This document shows, in pieces, positions 24,430 through 31,943 of a stretch of DNA of 42,871 nucleotides; within the stretch, counting starts at the first letter, position 1, and every line of letters begins with the position of its first letter. The DNA comes from Streptomyces sp. UW30. GTDB lineage: Bacteria > Actinomycetota > Actinomycetes > Streptomycetales > Streptomycetaceae. Below the pieces are notes generated by a model. The model did no database searches and was not told where the DNA came from. It was given only the letters and a program-made list of their open reading frames with translations. The DNA lies in NCBI RefSeq assembly GCF_008042075.1, contig NZ_RDBN01000053.1, forward strand, positions 1,376,604 through 1,419,474, given 5' to 3'. The position numbers were made by a program, and so were the translations under genes.

Positions 24430-25169
24430 GCGCGCACCAGCGCCAGAACCGACCTCAGCGACTCGACGACACACGTGGCCCCCGCCTCCCGCAGCAGCTT
24501 CTCCTTGCGGGCGTTACGCGCGTAGCCCAGGAAGGGGACCTCGGCACTGTTGGCGGCGGCGAGGTCCGTGGGGGTGTCACCGATCATCAGGGCGGACGAG
24601 GGCGCCGCGCCCATGGCGCTCAGGCCCCGGTTGAGGCAGTGCGGGTCCGGCTTCAGCTGGTGGAGGTTCTGGGTGCGCCCGTAGATGTGGGGGCTGAAGC
24701 AGGAAAGCAGCCCCCGGCTGTTCAGGTAGGCACGGACCACTCGGGGGGAGTTGTTGGTGGCTATGGCCAACCGGGATCCGACCGCCGTCCAGGTGCGTAT
24801 CAGGGGGTCGGCGTACGCGGTGGGCATCGCGGAGGAGGTCGCCCGCAGCTCCTCCTGGGTGAGACGTTCCTCCAGTTCCGCGACCAGGTCGCTGCCGGGA
24901 TGCCGGCGGTCGACGGCGCGCAGGACGACGTGCGGGTCCAGCGACTGCCGCTCGTCCTGCGTCAGCAGCCCGTGCAGCCCCCGCCCCTCCAGCCAGTCCA
25001 CCAGGTCGATCGCCACCCGCTCGGCCTTGTGCCCGGCGAACAGCCGGCAGATCGGTCCGTCGAAGTCCCAGAGCACGATGCGGGTGCGCGCGATCAGTTC
25101 CCGGAGCTGTTCCGTGTCTTTCTCGGTCTCTGCGGTCACGGGTTCAGTCTGCGTCGTATCTGAAGTCAC
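24420..25169 (-). CDS. devB: DevB, HAD-family phosphatase
   Basis: 249 residues. HAD motifs I-IV: RIVLWDFDGPICRLFAG, LAIATNNSPRVVRAYL, LKPDPHCLNRGL and ALMIGDTPTDLAAANSAEVP. As I recall, devA and devB of S. coelicolor are co-transcribed and needed for aerial growth, devB encoding a putative phosphatase; the position here fits. The GTG start overlaps the devA stop codon by one base (TAGTG), so translation is coupled, with no separate ribosome site. The substrate is unknown. A second copy lies at 22424. Confidence 0.9.
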   Translation of the reverse strand: MTSDTTQTEPVTAETEKDTEQLRELIARTRIVLWDFDGPICRLFAGHKAERVAIDLVDWLEGRGLHGLLTQDERQSLDPHVVLRAVDRRHPGSDLVAELEERLTQEELRATSSAMPTAYADPLIRTWTAVGSRLAIATNNSPRVVRAYLNSRGLLSCFSPHIYGRTQNLHQLKPDPHCLNRGLSAMGAAPSSALMIGDTPTDLAAANSAEVPFLGYARNARKEKLLREAGATCVVESLRSVLALVRAQA

Positions 25170-26041
25170 TAGGAGAGTGTCAGGTCCGTGGTGATGGTTT
25201 CCCAGAGGGCGTCGAACCACTTCTGGGATTCCTCCACGAACGCGGCGTCGCGCTGTCCGGCCTGTCGTACGAAGGAGAAGAGCAGGGACTTGGAGCCCAG
25301 GGCGTCGTACATGTCCAGGGTCTGGCTCTCGTACTCCTCCTGCCGTTCGGTCAGGACGTAGTAGCCGATCAGCGCTTCGTCGCTGTTGAGCAGATAGAGC
25401 TTCACCGGCGGGGTGAACGGCAGCGCGCGGAAGGTGACATGGACGTCGATGCCGAGGGTGGACCGGATGGCGAGCAGGTTGTGCCGCAGCACCTGCGCCT
25501 GGGCGTTGCGCATCGCCAGCCACCGGTCGTGGACCGGGTCGCCCTCCCCCCGGCCCTCCACCAGTACCGGGAAGGCGAGGTTGATGTCCCGCGACGGCAG
25601 CAGGATGCGGACGTCGATCGACTCGGGGTGGGTCGAGCCCTCGTGGATGAGGCGCAGTGGTTCGCCGAGGGCCAGCATCAGGGTCTCGGAGGTGTGGCAG
25701 ACGACGTCCACGCGGACGTGCGGTGCGGCGAAGGCCTCCGTCAGCCGGGGCGCCAGGCTGACCATCGTCGGCTGGGGGGCTCCCCGCGTGGGGGTCGGCA
25801 GCGCGATGCGCGGCGGGCTGCCCTTGCTGACGTTGGTGAGGAGGCCGTCCTCCTGGAGTGCGCGCAGGGCCTGGCGTACGGTGCCTCGCTCCACGCCGAA
25901 CTCCTCGGCCAGCTCGGCCTGCGTGGGCAGGCGGTCGCCCGCCTTGAGGTCTCCGACGCGGATCCGCTCCCGCAGGACGTCGGCGATCTCCTGGGGCGAG
26001 AGTCTCCTGCTGCCGTTCACTGCCACGTTCTCCTGGGTCAC
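25169..26041 (-). CDS. devA: DevA, GntR-type developmental regulator
   Basis: 290 residues, founding type of the DevA subfamily of GntR regulators. HTH: QAELAEEFGVERGTVRQALR with QEDGLLTNVSKGSP as wing. Effector domain landmarks: VRILLPSRDINLAFP, RALPFTPPVKLYLLNSDEAL, and terminal FVEESQKWFDALWETI. Required for development in S. coelicolor according to published work that I recall. The GTG at 26041 lies 7 nt after TAGCGT (26049-26054), a leaderless promoter; the 26055-26081 inverted repeat is just upstream, suggesting autoregulation. devB follows with a one-base overlap, and microprotein B is divergent. Confidence 0.92.
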   Translation of the reverse strand: MTQENVAVNGSRRLSPQEIADVLRERIRVGDLKAGDRLPTQAELAEEFGVERGTVRQALRALQEDGLLTNVSKGSPPRIALPTPTRGAPQPTMVSLAPRLTEAFAAPHVRVDVVCHTSETLMLALGEPLRLIHEGSTHPESIDVRILLPSRDINLAFPVLVEGRGEGDPVHDRWLAMRNAQAQVLRHNLLAIRSTLGIDVHVTFRALPFTPPVKLYLLNSDEALIGYYVLTERQEEYESQTLDMYDALGSKSLLFSFVRQAGQRDAAFVEESQKWFDALWETITTDLTLS

Positions 26042-26054
26042 GACCAAAACGCTA

Positions 26055-26155
26055 CAACTCGCACCCATCTAGTGGGAGTTGTTTGTAGCTTGTTTCAAAG
26101 TATGGGCCAAGTGGGGACAACTTAGTCAGAGTTGGCAACTAGTTGGTTGAGTTGG
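26055..26155. promoter_or_regulatory. CAACT/AGTTG operator cluster, devA/microprotein region
   Basis: Inverted repeat CAACTCgCAC...GTGgGAGTTG (26055-26081, one mismatch per arm) next to the devA -10 box. A second cluster lies at 26118-26155: CAACTtagtcagAGTTG, AGTTGGCAACT (26130-26140, palindromic), CAACTAGTTG and two further AGTTGs. Probable binding sites for DevA-family regulators controlling both divergent genes. Confidence 0.6.
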
Positions 26156-26201
26156 CGGAAGTAATCCTTCCATCCCCAGGAACCCGAAGGGGGAAACACC
26201 G

Positions 26202-26390
26202 ATGCCCGTCCTCGCACTCCTCTCCGCCGTCTTCGTCGTAGGCGTCGAGCAGACCCTCCAGTGGAAGTACGGTGCCACCGGCATTATCGGCCTGCTGCTG
26301 CTCACCATAGGCATCAAGGCCAAGAGCCCGGCCGTCAGTTCCATCGGGGCCGTCGTCCTTGCGGTCCTGGTCTCGGGACCCGCTCTATGA
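26202..26390 (+). CDS. hydrophobic microprotein B (62 residues)
   Basis: Begins MPVLALLSAVFVVGVEQTLQ, continues WKYGATGIIGLLLLTIGIKA and ends in a third hydrophobic run, SIGAVVLAVLVSGPAL. Three predicted short membrane segments, with a conserved E-Q-x-x-Q-W-K-Y-G between the first two and I-K-A-K after the second. Close paralogue of the microprotein at 27523. AGGGGG lies about 10 nt before the ATG. Divergent from devA. Function unknown. Confidence 0.85.
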   Translation: MPVLALLSAVFVVGVEQTLQWKYGATGIIGLLLLTIGIKAKSPAVSSIGAVVLAVLVSGPAL

Positions 26391-26429
26391 GTCAAGGCGA
26401 ACACCCAGGTCACACGATGTGGGGGATGA

Positions 26430-27341
26430 TCAGCTCGTGAGCACCAGCTCCGAACTGATCGTCTCCCACAGCGCGTTGAACCACACGTGCGACTGCTCCA
26501 CGAACGTCATGTCCCGCAGCCCGGCCCCCTGCTCGAAGGCGAACAGCGTCGACTGGATGCCCGGGGCGTCGTACATCTGAAGATGCTGCTGGCCGATCTC
26601 CACGTCGCGCCGGCTCAGCGTGTAGTAGGCGAAGAGCGCCTCCGTGCCGTTGAGCAGGTACAGCTTCACCGGCGGGGTGAACGGCAGCGCCCGGAAGGTG
26701 ACCTGCACATCGATGCCGTGCGTGGAGCGCAGCGCCAGCAGGTTGTGCCGGAGCACCTGGCCCTGGGCGTTGCGCTGGGCGAGCCAGCGGCGGCGCAGCG
26801 TTGCGTCCACGTCCTCGGCAGAGTCCTCCACCGAGATCGGAAAGGCGAGCGGGATGTCCCGGCTCGGCAGCAGGACACGGACGTCGACCTTGGCCGGTTT
26901 CAGCTGTCCGGCGTGGATCTGGCGCAGCGGTTCGCCCATGGCGAGCGTGAGGGAGACCGCGGTGAGGCACAGGGCGTCGATCTCCACGTGCGGGGCGGCG
27001 AAGGCGGAGGCGATGCGCGGGGCGAGGGCCACCATGGTGGACGTCGGCGGGGCTCCGGGGCCGGTCAGCGCCTTGGCGAGGTCGGGCGCGACGGTGGCCG
27101 GGGCGCCTTTGGACACGTTCGTGAGCAGGTGCTCCGACTGCAGGATGCGCAGCGCCTGCCGTACGGCTCCGCGCTCGACGCCGAACTCGTCGGCCAGCTT
27201 GGCCTGGGTGGGCATGCGCTGACCGGGCCGCAACTCGCCCGAGGTGATCCGGGCGCGCAGCTCGTCGGCCACCTGCCGATGTGACTTCTGTGGCCGCTGT
27301 GACCTCTTCCGCCCATTGACGGAGGCGTGTTTCGGCTCCAC
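26430..27341 (-). CDS. devE: DevE, GntR-type paralogue of DevA
   Basis: 303 residues. HTH: QAKLADEFGVERGAVRQALR with SEHLLTNVSKGAP as wing, nearly identical to DevA. Effector domain: VRVLLPSRDIPLAFP, RALPFTPPVKLYLLNGTEAL, terminal FVEQSHVWFNALWETI. I recall a devE paralogue next to devA in S. coelicolor, hence the name. Start at GTG 27341, six bases after TAGTGT (27348-27353), so leaderless. The sequence from this GTG to about 30 nt upstream is nearly the same as that of devA (GACCAAAnCnCTACAACT on the plus strand). Divergent from microprotein C. Confidence 0.85.
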   Translation of the reverse strand: MEPKHASVNGRKRSQRPQKSHRQVADELRARITSGELRPGQRMPTQAKLADEFGVERGAVRQALRILQSEHLLTNVSKGAPATVAPDLAKALTGPGAPPTSTMVALAPRIASAFAAPHVEIDALCLTAVSLTLAMGEPLRQIHAGQLKPAKVDVRVLLPSRDIPLAFPISVEDSAEDVDATLRRRWLAQRNAQGQVLRHNLLALRSTHGIDVQVTFRALPFTPPVKLYLLNGTEALFAYYTLSRRDVEIGQQHLQMYDAPGIQSTLFAFEQGAGLRDMTFVEQSHVWFNALWETISSELVLTS

Positions 27342-27427
27342 GACCAAACACTACAACTTCCCGCCATCTTTAGGCAGTTCCGGGGAAGGTGGTTATGAGT
27401 CGCTTCCAAGCGGTGATAAGTACAGTG

Positions 27428-27444
27428 AAGTTGGTCGCCAACTT
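27428..27444. promoter_or_regulatory. perfect AAGTTGG-TCG-CCAACTT palindrome, devE/microprotein region
   Basis: Seven-base perfect arms with a 3-bp centre, the cleanest copy of the AGTTG/CAACT motif in the locus. It lies between devE and microprotein C, 79 nt before the microprotein ATG. CAACTT also occurs at 27354-27359 beside the devE -10 box. Candidate DevA-family operator. Confidence 0.6.
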
Positions 27445-27522
27445 AAGCAACATGGTCAAACTTCAAGTGTGTTGGCCACAAGCGTCGGTTCTGTCGACCA
27501 CCGTCCCCGAAGGGAGACCTGC

Positions 27523-27702
27523 ATGCCGCTCGTCTACCTCGCCGTCGCCGCGCTCGTCATTGGCTTCGAGCAACTCATCCAGTGGAAGTACGGGCCGATG
27601 GGCATCATCGCCTTCCTCGCGCTGACCATCGGTATCAAGGCCAAGAACACCATGATCGGCGGCATCGGCGCGGTGATCCTCGTCATGCTGCTCGCCCACT
27701 AG
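27523..27702 (+). CDS. hydrophobic microprotein C (59 residues)
   Basis: Begins MPLVYLAVAALVIGFEQLIQ, continues WKYGPMGIIAFLALTIGIKA and ends IGAVILVMLLAH. Same layout as microprotein B, including F/V-E-Q-x-x-Q-W-K-Y-G and T-I-G-I-K-A-K. AAGGGAG precedes the ATG by about 6-7 nt. Divergent from devE and followed by a strong terminator, so it is probably a single-gene transcript. No known domain. Confidence 0.85.
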   Translation: MPLVYLAVAALVIGFEQLIQWKYGPMGIIAFLALTIGIKAKNTMIGGIGAVILVMLLAH

Positions 27703-27740
27703 GTCCTTCTCACGAAGGCCCGGGGACCAGGTTCGGCTGG

Positions 27741-27775
27741 CCGGGCTCCCTTCCGGAGGGGAGCCGGGAGCCCGG
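27741..27775 (+). terminator. terminator after microprotein C
   Basis: CCGGGCTCCC (27741-27750) pairs perfectly with GGGAGCCCGG (27766-27775); an alternative, shorter pairing uses GGGGAGCC in between. Located 39 nt past the microprotein stop. Confidence 0.75.
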
Positions 27776-27790
27776 TCGGTCAGCACAGCC

Positions 27791-27870
27791 ACAACTTCAC
27801 ATCGACAACTGAACACCGAACGCACAGCCACAACTGAACAGGCACCAATGGACAACAACCACAACTGAAC
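27791..27870. repeat. four dispersed ACAACT repeats
   Basis: ACAACT at 27791, 27805, 27830 and 27861; three of the four continue as ACAACTGAACA. The stretch is unusually AT-rich for this chromosome. It lies between microprotein C and the convergent Eis gene, so it is not an obvious promoter. The core resembles the CAACT half-sites of the dev operators. Confidence 0.6.
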
Positions 27871-27915
27871 AGCTCGCTACGGATGAGCAGACCTGTCGTC
27901 CGACAGAGAGGAGCC

Positions 27916-29175
27916 TCAGAAGATGTCCGGGCACCAAGGTCGCCTGGACGTACGCAGCAGGGCGTCGGCCACCAGGGCGGCGCCCGCTCGTTCTTCCCGC
28001 ACCCGCCCCAGCGCGGCCAGCCGCACGGCCGACTCGTCGCCCAGCCACAGGGTGCCCAGATCGGCGACGTCGAGGGTGAGTTCCGCGGCGGCCGTCGTCG
28101 GCGTGCAGGACGCCCCGTCCGCCGACGTCTCCAGCCGGTAGCGCCCGCCGGTCAGCCCGGATGCGTCCACGACCTCGATCACCAGCGTGCCCCGCCCGTC
28201 GTACGTGCGCGCCTCCATGGCCCGTACGACATCCAGGATCCGCACCCACAGCCAGTCCACCAGTGTCGTGACCCTGGCCGCCCGCGGGTCGGGGAGGAAG
28301 AAGGGCAGCAGGTCGTCGGGGGCCCGCCGGCCGCTCTTGACCGTCGTGATCCAGTCGATCGAGCAGAGGTAGTGCCACAGGTCGCGCTCGGCCGTCGGGG
28401 TCGACGCGATCAGCCAGGTCACGGACGCCGTGTTGAGCGGCTGCTTGCCGTCGCCCCAGTGGTCGTCCGCCGTGTACTTCACCAGCCCCTCGACCTCGCC
28501 GCTCGCCGAGCGGTACACGGCGAAGAACGGCTCCGTCCACGGGGACCGGTCCAGGCGCACCGCCCCGGTGCTGACCTGCCACCACCGCTCGCCCCGGTCG
28601 ACGGCACCCGGCTGGGCCCGCCGCACCCGCTCGAACAGCTCCGGGCCGATCTTGCGTACGTCCGCCGCGTCCACGATGTCGATACGGCCGCCGCCCTCGG
28701 GCCCGGCCCATCTGGGGTCGAGGCCGGTGCGGGGGACGTCGATGGTCCACTGGGCGGTCCAGGTGGCGGGGCCGAAGCCGTAGCGGCCGTAGATCGGGTA
28801 CTCGGCGGAGATCAGGGTGGCCACGACGTCCCCGCGGTCCTTCGCGGCCGCCAGGTCGTGGGCCATCATCCGGCTGAGCAGGCCGCGGCGGCGGTGGGTG
28901 GGGCTGACGGTGACGTTCGAGATGGCGTCGGCGGGGACGGTGGCGCCGCCGACCGCGGTGATCTCCTGCGCGAAGGAACGGAACGTGGCGACACAGCGGC
29001 CGGCGTCGAAGGCACCGAGGGTGCGGTCCGGGACGATGTAGGACGCCCGGTCCGCGATCTCCGTCTCGGCGACCTCGGGGCTGCGCAGAAAGCCGGTGTT
29101 CAGGGCCCGGATCCAGTCGGGGAAGTCCGACTCGGTGATCGAGCGGACGTCGATGTCGGGTTGCGGACTGCTCAT
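27916..29175 (-). CDS. Eis-family GNAT acetyltransferase
   Basis: 419 residues, the full Eis layout: an N-terminal GNAT domain with the acetyl-CoA loop [20 protein letters not shown], the catalytic-type tyrosine region [19 protein letters not shown], a second GNAT-like part, and a C-terminal SCP2-like domain ([17 protein letters not shown]). It ends in Phe, whose terminal carboxylate acts in catalysis in mycobacterial Eis. Eis enzymes acetylate amines, including aminoglycosides and lysine side chains; the physiological substrate here is unknown. ATG 29175 lies 6 nt after TACCGT (29182-29187), suggesting a leaderless mRNA. Confidence 0.9.
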   Translation of the reverse strand: MSSPQPDIDVRSITESDFPDWIRALNTGFLRSPEVAETEIADRASYIVPDRTLGAFDAGRCVATFRSFAQEITAVGGATVPADAISNVTVSPTHRRRGLLSRMMAHDLAAAKDRGDVVATLISAEYPIYGRYGFGPATWTAQWTIDVPRTGLDPRWAGPEGGGRIDIVDAADVRKIGPELFERVRRAQPGAVDRGERWWQVSTGAVRLDRSPWTEPFFAVYRSASGEVEGLVKYTADDHWGDGKQPLNTASVTWLIASTPTAERDLWHYLCSIDWITTVKSGRRAPDDLLPFFLPDPRAARVTTLVDWLWVRILDVVRAMEARTYDGRGTLVIEVVDASGLTGGRYRLETSADGASCTPTTAAAELTLDVADLGTLWLGDESAVRLAALGRVREERAGAALVADALLRTSRRPWCPDIF

Positions 29176-29290
29176 GGGGCCACGGTAGGCGGGCGGGCGC
29201 GAGGTGTCGCCGAATTTTCCTCGCCCCGCCGCCCGCCACTCCCGACGAACTTTCCACAGCCTGTGGATGACTCGCCTCTCCCGCCCTTGA

Positions 29291-29914
29291 CTACGTCAGC
29301 AGGTCGTCCACCTGCGCCTCGCCGTCCCGGTAGCGCCGGGTGATCTCCGCGCCGCAGTCGTCCGCCGTCCGCTGAAGGCGCTGGCGGCGGCCCGACACCT
29401 GCTGCTCGTAGCGCACGAGCCGTCCCATCGCGGTGTTCAGCTCGTCGTCCGTGCGGGCCTGGAGATCCGACAGCTCCACCTCCGCCAGCATCTCGGCCGC
29501 CAGCCGCCGGTACTCCTCGCTCTGCGGGGTGCCCAGCGTCACATGGCGGGCCGAGGAGCGCTGGCGGGCCGGGGCGTCGGTGAGGATCTCCGGGAGACGG
29601 TCCACGACGGACGCCGCGCCCGCCGGGGAGCGCCGCGCCAACTCCGCCCGCAGAATGTCGATCCGGCCCTGCAGCAGTCTTCTCACATAACTCAGGTCCG
29701 CCTCGTCCCGCTGGGCGTCCCGCCGCAGGGTGCGCAGTTCGGGCAGACTGAGCGGGGTCAGGTCCTGCCCGGGCCGTTCCACGGGGAGCCGCGTGTGCGG
29801 GCCGGGGCCCGGATCGTCGGCCGTGCGCTGTGTGGGCGGCCGCAGGCCGTCCAGCTGGGCGGTGTGGGTCAACACGACAGCCCCTGGAGGCTGCTCGGTA
29901 CTCGGTGTGCTCAT
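29291..29914 (-). CDS. rsiG: RsiG, c-di-GMP-dependent anti-sigma factor of WhiG
   Basis: 207 residues with a disordered Pro-rich N-terminus (1-50) and long helices. Residues 71-86 fit the RsiG signature E(X)3S(X)2R(X)3Q(X)3D exactly: Glu71, Ser75, Arg78, Gln82, Asp86. In the later helix ([19 protein letters not shown]) I see only Glu158 and Arg165 in register, so the second copy is degenerate or lies elsewhere. RsiG armed with a c-di-GMP dimer holds the sporulation sigma factor WhiG inactive. Standing alone, upstream of the Eis gene on the same strand; no strong ribosome site. Confidence 0.87.
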   Translation of the reverse strand: MSTPSTEQPPGAVVLTHTAQLDGLRPPTQRTADDPGPGPHTRLPVERPGQDLTPLSLPELRTLRRDAQRDEADLSYVRRLLQGRIDILRAELARRSPAGAASVVDRLPEILTDAPARQRSSARHVTLGTPQSEEYRRLAAEMLAEVELSDLQARTDDELNTAMGRLVRYEQQVSGRRQRLQRTADDCGAEITRRYRDGEAQVDDLLT

Positions 29915-30073
29915 GTGCCTCTACCGTCCCCTCGACCGGCGTGTGAGGAGCATCGTGCCATCCCAAGTGGCCACTATGTGACCGAGTGCCCATGAACAGC
30001 CCCAGATGGGGGGTTAGGGATCAAAAAAGAAGCCCCTTATGAGGCACCGTCGTGCAGACGGCATGATGACGCC

Positions 30074-30499
30074 ATGCGAGCTGTGGTGCAGAGGGTGGAC
30101 GGCGCGAGCGTCGTCGTGGACGGGGAGACGGTCGGGGAGATCGACGGCGAGGGGCTGTGCGTGCTCGTCGGGGTCACCCACGAGGACACCAAGGAGAAGG
30201 CGGCCGGACTCGCCCGCAAACTCTGGTCGATCCGCATGCTGGACGACGAGAAGTCGTGCAGCGACATCGACGCCCCGCTCCTCGTCATCAGCCAGTTCAC
30301 CCTGTACGGCGACGCGCGCAAGGGCCGCCGGCCCACCTGGAACGCCGCCGCCCCGGGCGATGTCGCCGAGCCGCTCGTCGATGAGGTCGTGGCCCAGCTG
30401 CGCGCCCTGGGCGCCACGGTGGCGACGGGCCGGTTCGGCGCCAAGATGCGGGTGTCCCTGACGAACGACGGCCCGTTCACCGTGCTCCTGGAGCTCTAG
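30074..30499 (+). CDS. dtd: D-aminoacyl-tRNA deacylase
   Basis: 141 residues, the normal DTD length. It hydrolyses D-amino acids wrongly loaded on tRNA. Landmarks: [20 protein letters not shown] at the start, [20 protein letters not shown] (the SQFTL active-site motif) and [13 protein letters not shown] (NxGPxT motif). ATG 30074 has no clear ribosome site; CATGAT six bases upstream might be a -10 box. Divergent from rsiG, convergent with the folate-binding gene. Confidence 0.95.
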   Translation: MRAVVQRVDGASVVVDGETVGEIDGEGLCVLVGVTHEDTKEKAAGLARKLWSIRMLDDEKSCSDIDAPLLVISQFTLYGDARKGRRPTWNAAAPGDVAEPLVDEVVAQLRALGATVATGRFGAKMRVSLTNDGPFTVLLEL

Positions 30500-30513
30500 G
30501 CGGCCCCGGAGCT

Positions 30514-31479
30514 CTAGGGACTGACGACGACCTCCTGCGCCGCCGCCGTCTCCCCCGCCACCAGCCGCGCGTCCAGCGGCACGTTCCGCTTGACCAGCGC
30601 GAGCGCGACCGGGCCCAGCTCGTGGTGTCGTACGGACGTCGTGATGAAACCGATCTTGCGGCCGTCGGGGTCCTCGTCGGCCAGCCGGATCTCCGTACCG
30701 GGAGTCGGCAGATGGACCTCGCTGCCGTCCAGGTGCAGGAAGACCAGGCGGCGCGGGGGCTTGCCAAGGTTCTGGACGCGGGCGACCGTCTCCTGGCCGC
30801 GGTAGCAGCCCTTCTGCAAGTGCACCGCCGTGCCGATCCAGCCCAGCTCGTGCGGGATCGTGCGGTGGTCGGTCTCGAAGCCGAGGCGCGGGCGGTGGTG
30901 CTCGACGCGCAGTGCCTCGTACGCCAGGATCCCGGCCGGCGGGCCGGCCTTCTCCGCGTACGACTCCAGGTCCGCGCGCGGGAGGAACAGGTCACGGCCG
31001 TACGCCGTCTCGCGTACGACGACGCCCTCGGGCACCTCGGCGATGGACCCGGCGGGCAGGTGCACGACCGCGAAGTCGGCCGTCCGGTCGGCGACTTCGA
31101 CCCGGTAGAAGAACTTCATCGACTCCAGGTATGCGATCAGCGCTTCCTGGGTGCCGGGCTCGACATGGATCCAGACCGTCGTGCCGTCGTCGACCAGATA
31201 CAGCGCGTGCTCGATGTGACCGTGCGCGGAGAGGATCAGCGCCTCGGCGGCCTCGCCCGTGGGCAGGTCGCTGACATGCTGGGTGAGCAGCAGATGCAGC
31301 CAGCTCAGCCGGTCGTCGCCGGAGACGGCGATGACTCCGCGGTGCGACAGGTCGACGAATCCGGTGCCGTCGGCGAGGGCGCGCTGCTCGCGGAACAGAT
31401 CGCCGTAGTGGGCGGCGACACCTTCGTCCACGCCCTCGGCGGGCACGGCGCCGGGCAGGGTCAGCAGGGGGCTCTTCAT
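30514..31479 (-). CDS. ygfZ: YgfZ/GcvT-like folate-binding protein
   Basis: 321 residues. The YgfZ signature K-G-C-Y-x-G-Q-E is present in VHLQKGCYRGQETVARVQNL. The fold follows glycine-cleavage T-protein (FVDLSHRGVIAVSGDDRLSW near the start). YgfZ uses tetrahydrofolate to support Fe-S enzyme maturation or repair. ATG 31479 lies 7 nt after TAGGCT (31487-31492), so probably leaderless. Ten bases downstream of the nur gene on the same strand, likely partly co-expressed. Confidence 0.92.
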   Translation of the reverse strand: MKSPLLTLPGAVPAEGVDEGVAAHYGDLFREQRALADGTGFVDLSHRGVIAVSGDDRLSWLHLLLTQHVSDLPTGEAAEALILSAHGHIEHALYLVDDGTTVWIHVEPGTQEALIAYLESMKFFYRVEVADRTADFAVVHLPAGSIAEVPEGVVVRETAYGRDLFLPRADLESYAEKAGPPAGILAYEALRVEHHRPRLGFETDHRTIPHELGWIGTAVHLQKGCYRGQETVARVQNLGKPPRRLVFLHLDGSEVHLPTPGTEIRLADEDPDGRKIGFITTSVRHHELGPVALALVKRNVPLDARLVAGETAAAQEVVVSP

Positions 31480-31489
31480 GGGGCCAAGC

Positions 31490-31927
31490 CTACGACGTGG
31501 TACTTGAACCCTTCAGGGAACAGTCCCTGCAACGCCCGAAGATCGCGAAGTGCTTCATGTCGGTGTCGAAGCCGAACTGCTCGCGCAGCTTGGCCGTGAA
31601 GTCCGCGGCCACCGCGACATCCGCCTCGATGACGTTCTCGCAGTCGCGGCACACCAGGTGCAGATGGTGGTGGCGGTCGGCGAGGTGGTAGGTGGGAGCG
31701 CCGTGGCCGAGGTGGGCGTGGCTGACCAGGCCCAGCTCCTCCAGCAGCTCCAGCGTGCGGTAGACGGTGGAAATGTTGACCCCCGACGCCGTCTTCCTCA
31801 CCTCGATGAGGATGTCGTCGGGGGTCGCGTGCTCAAGGGTGTCCACGGCTTCGAGCACGAGTTGCCGCTGCGGCGTCAGCCGGTAGCCGCGCTGCCTGAG
31901 GTCGCTCTTCCAGTCGGTGCTCACCAC
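31490..31927 (-). CDS. nur: Nur, nickel-responsive Fur-family repressor
   Basis: 145 residues, matching S. coelicolor Nur closely as I remember it. DNA-binding part: YRLTPQRQLVLEAVDTLEHA and VNISTVYRTLELLEELGLVS. Metal ligands are in APTYHLADRHHHLHLVCRDC, and a second Cys pair is in GRCRDCSLKG. Nur with Ni represses nickel uptake and the Fe superoxide dismutase gene. Start GTG 31927 (VVSTDW), 7 nt after TAGACT (31935-31940), so leaderless. No Nur box (TTGCA-N5-TGCAA) found at its own promoter. Confidence 0.93.
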   Translation of the reverse strand: MVSTDWKSDLRQRGYRLTPQRQLVLEAVDTLEHATPDDILIEVRKTASGVNISTVYRTLELLEELGLVSHAHLGHGAPTYHLADRHHHLHLVCRDCENVIEADVAVAADFTAKLREQFGFDTDMKHFAIFGRCRDCSLKGSSTTS

Positions 31928-31943
31928 ACCGACGAGTCTAGGG

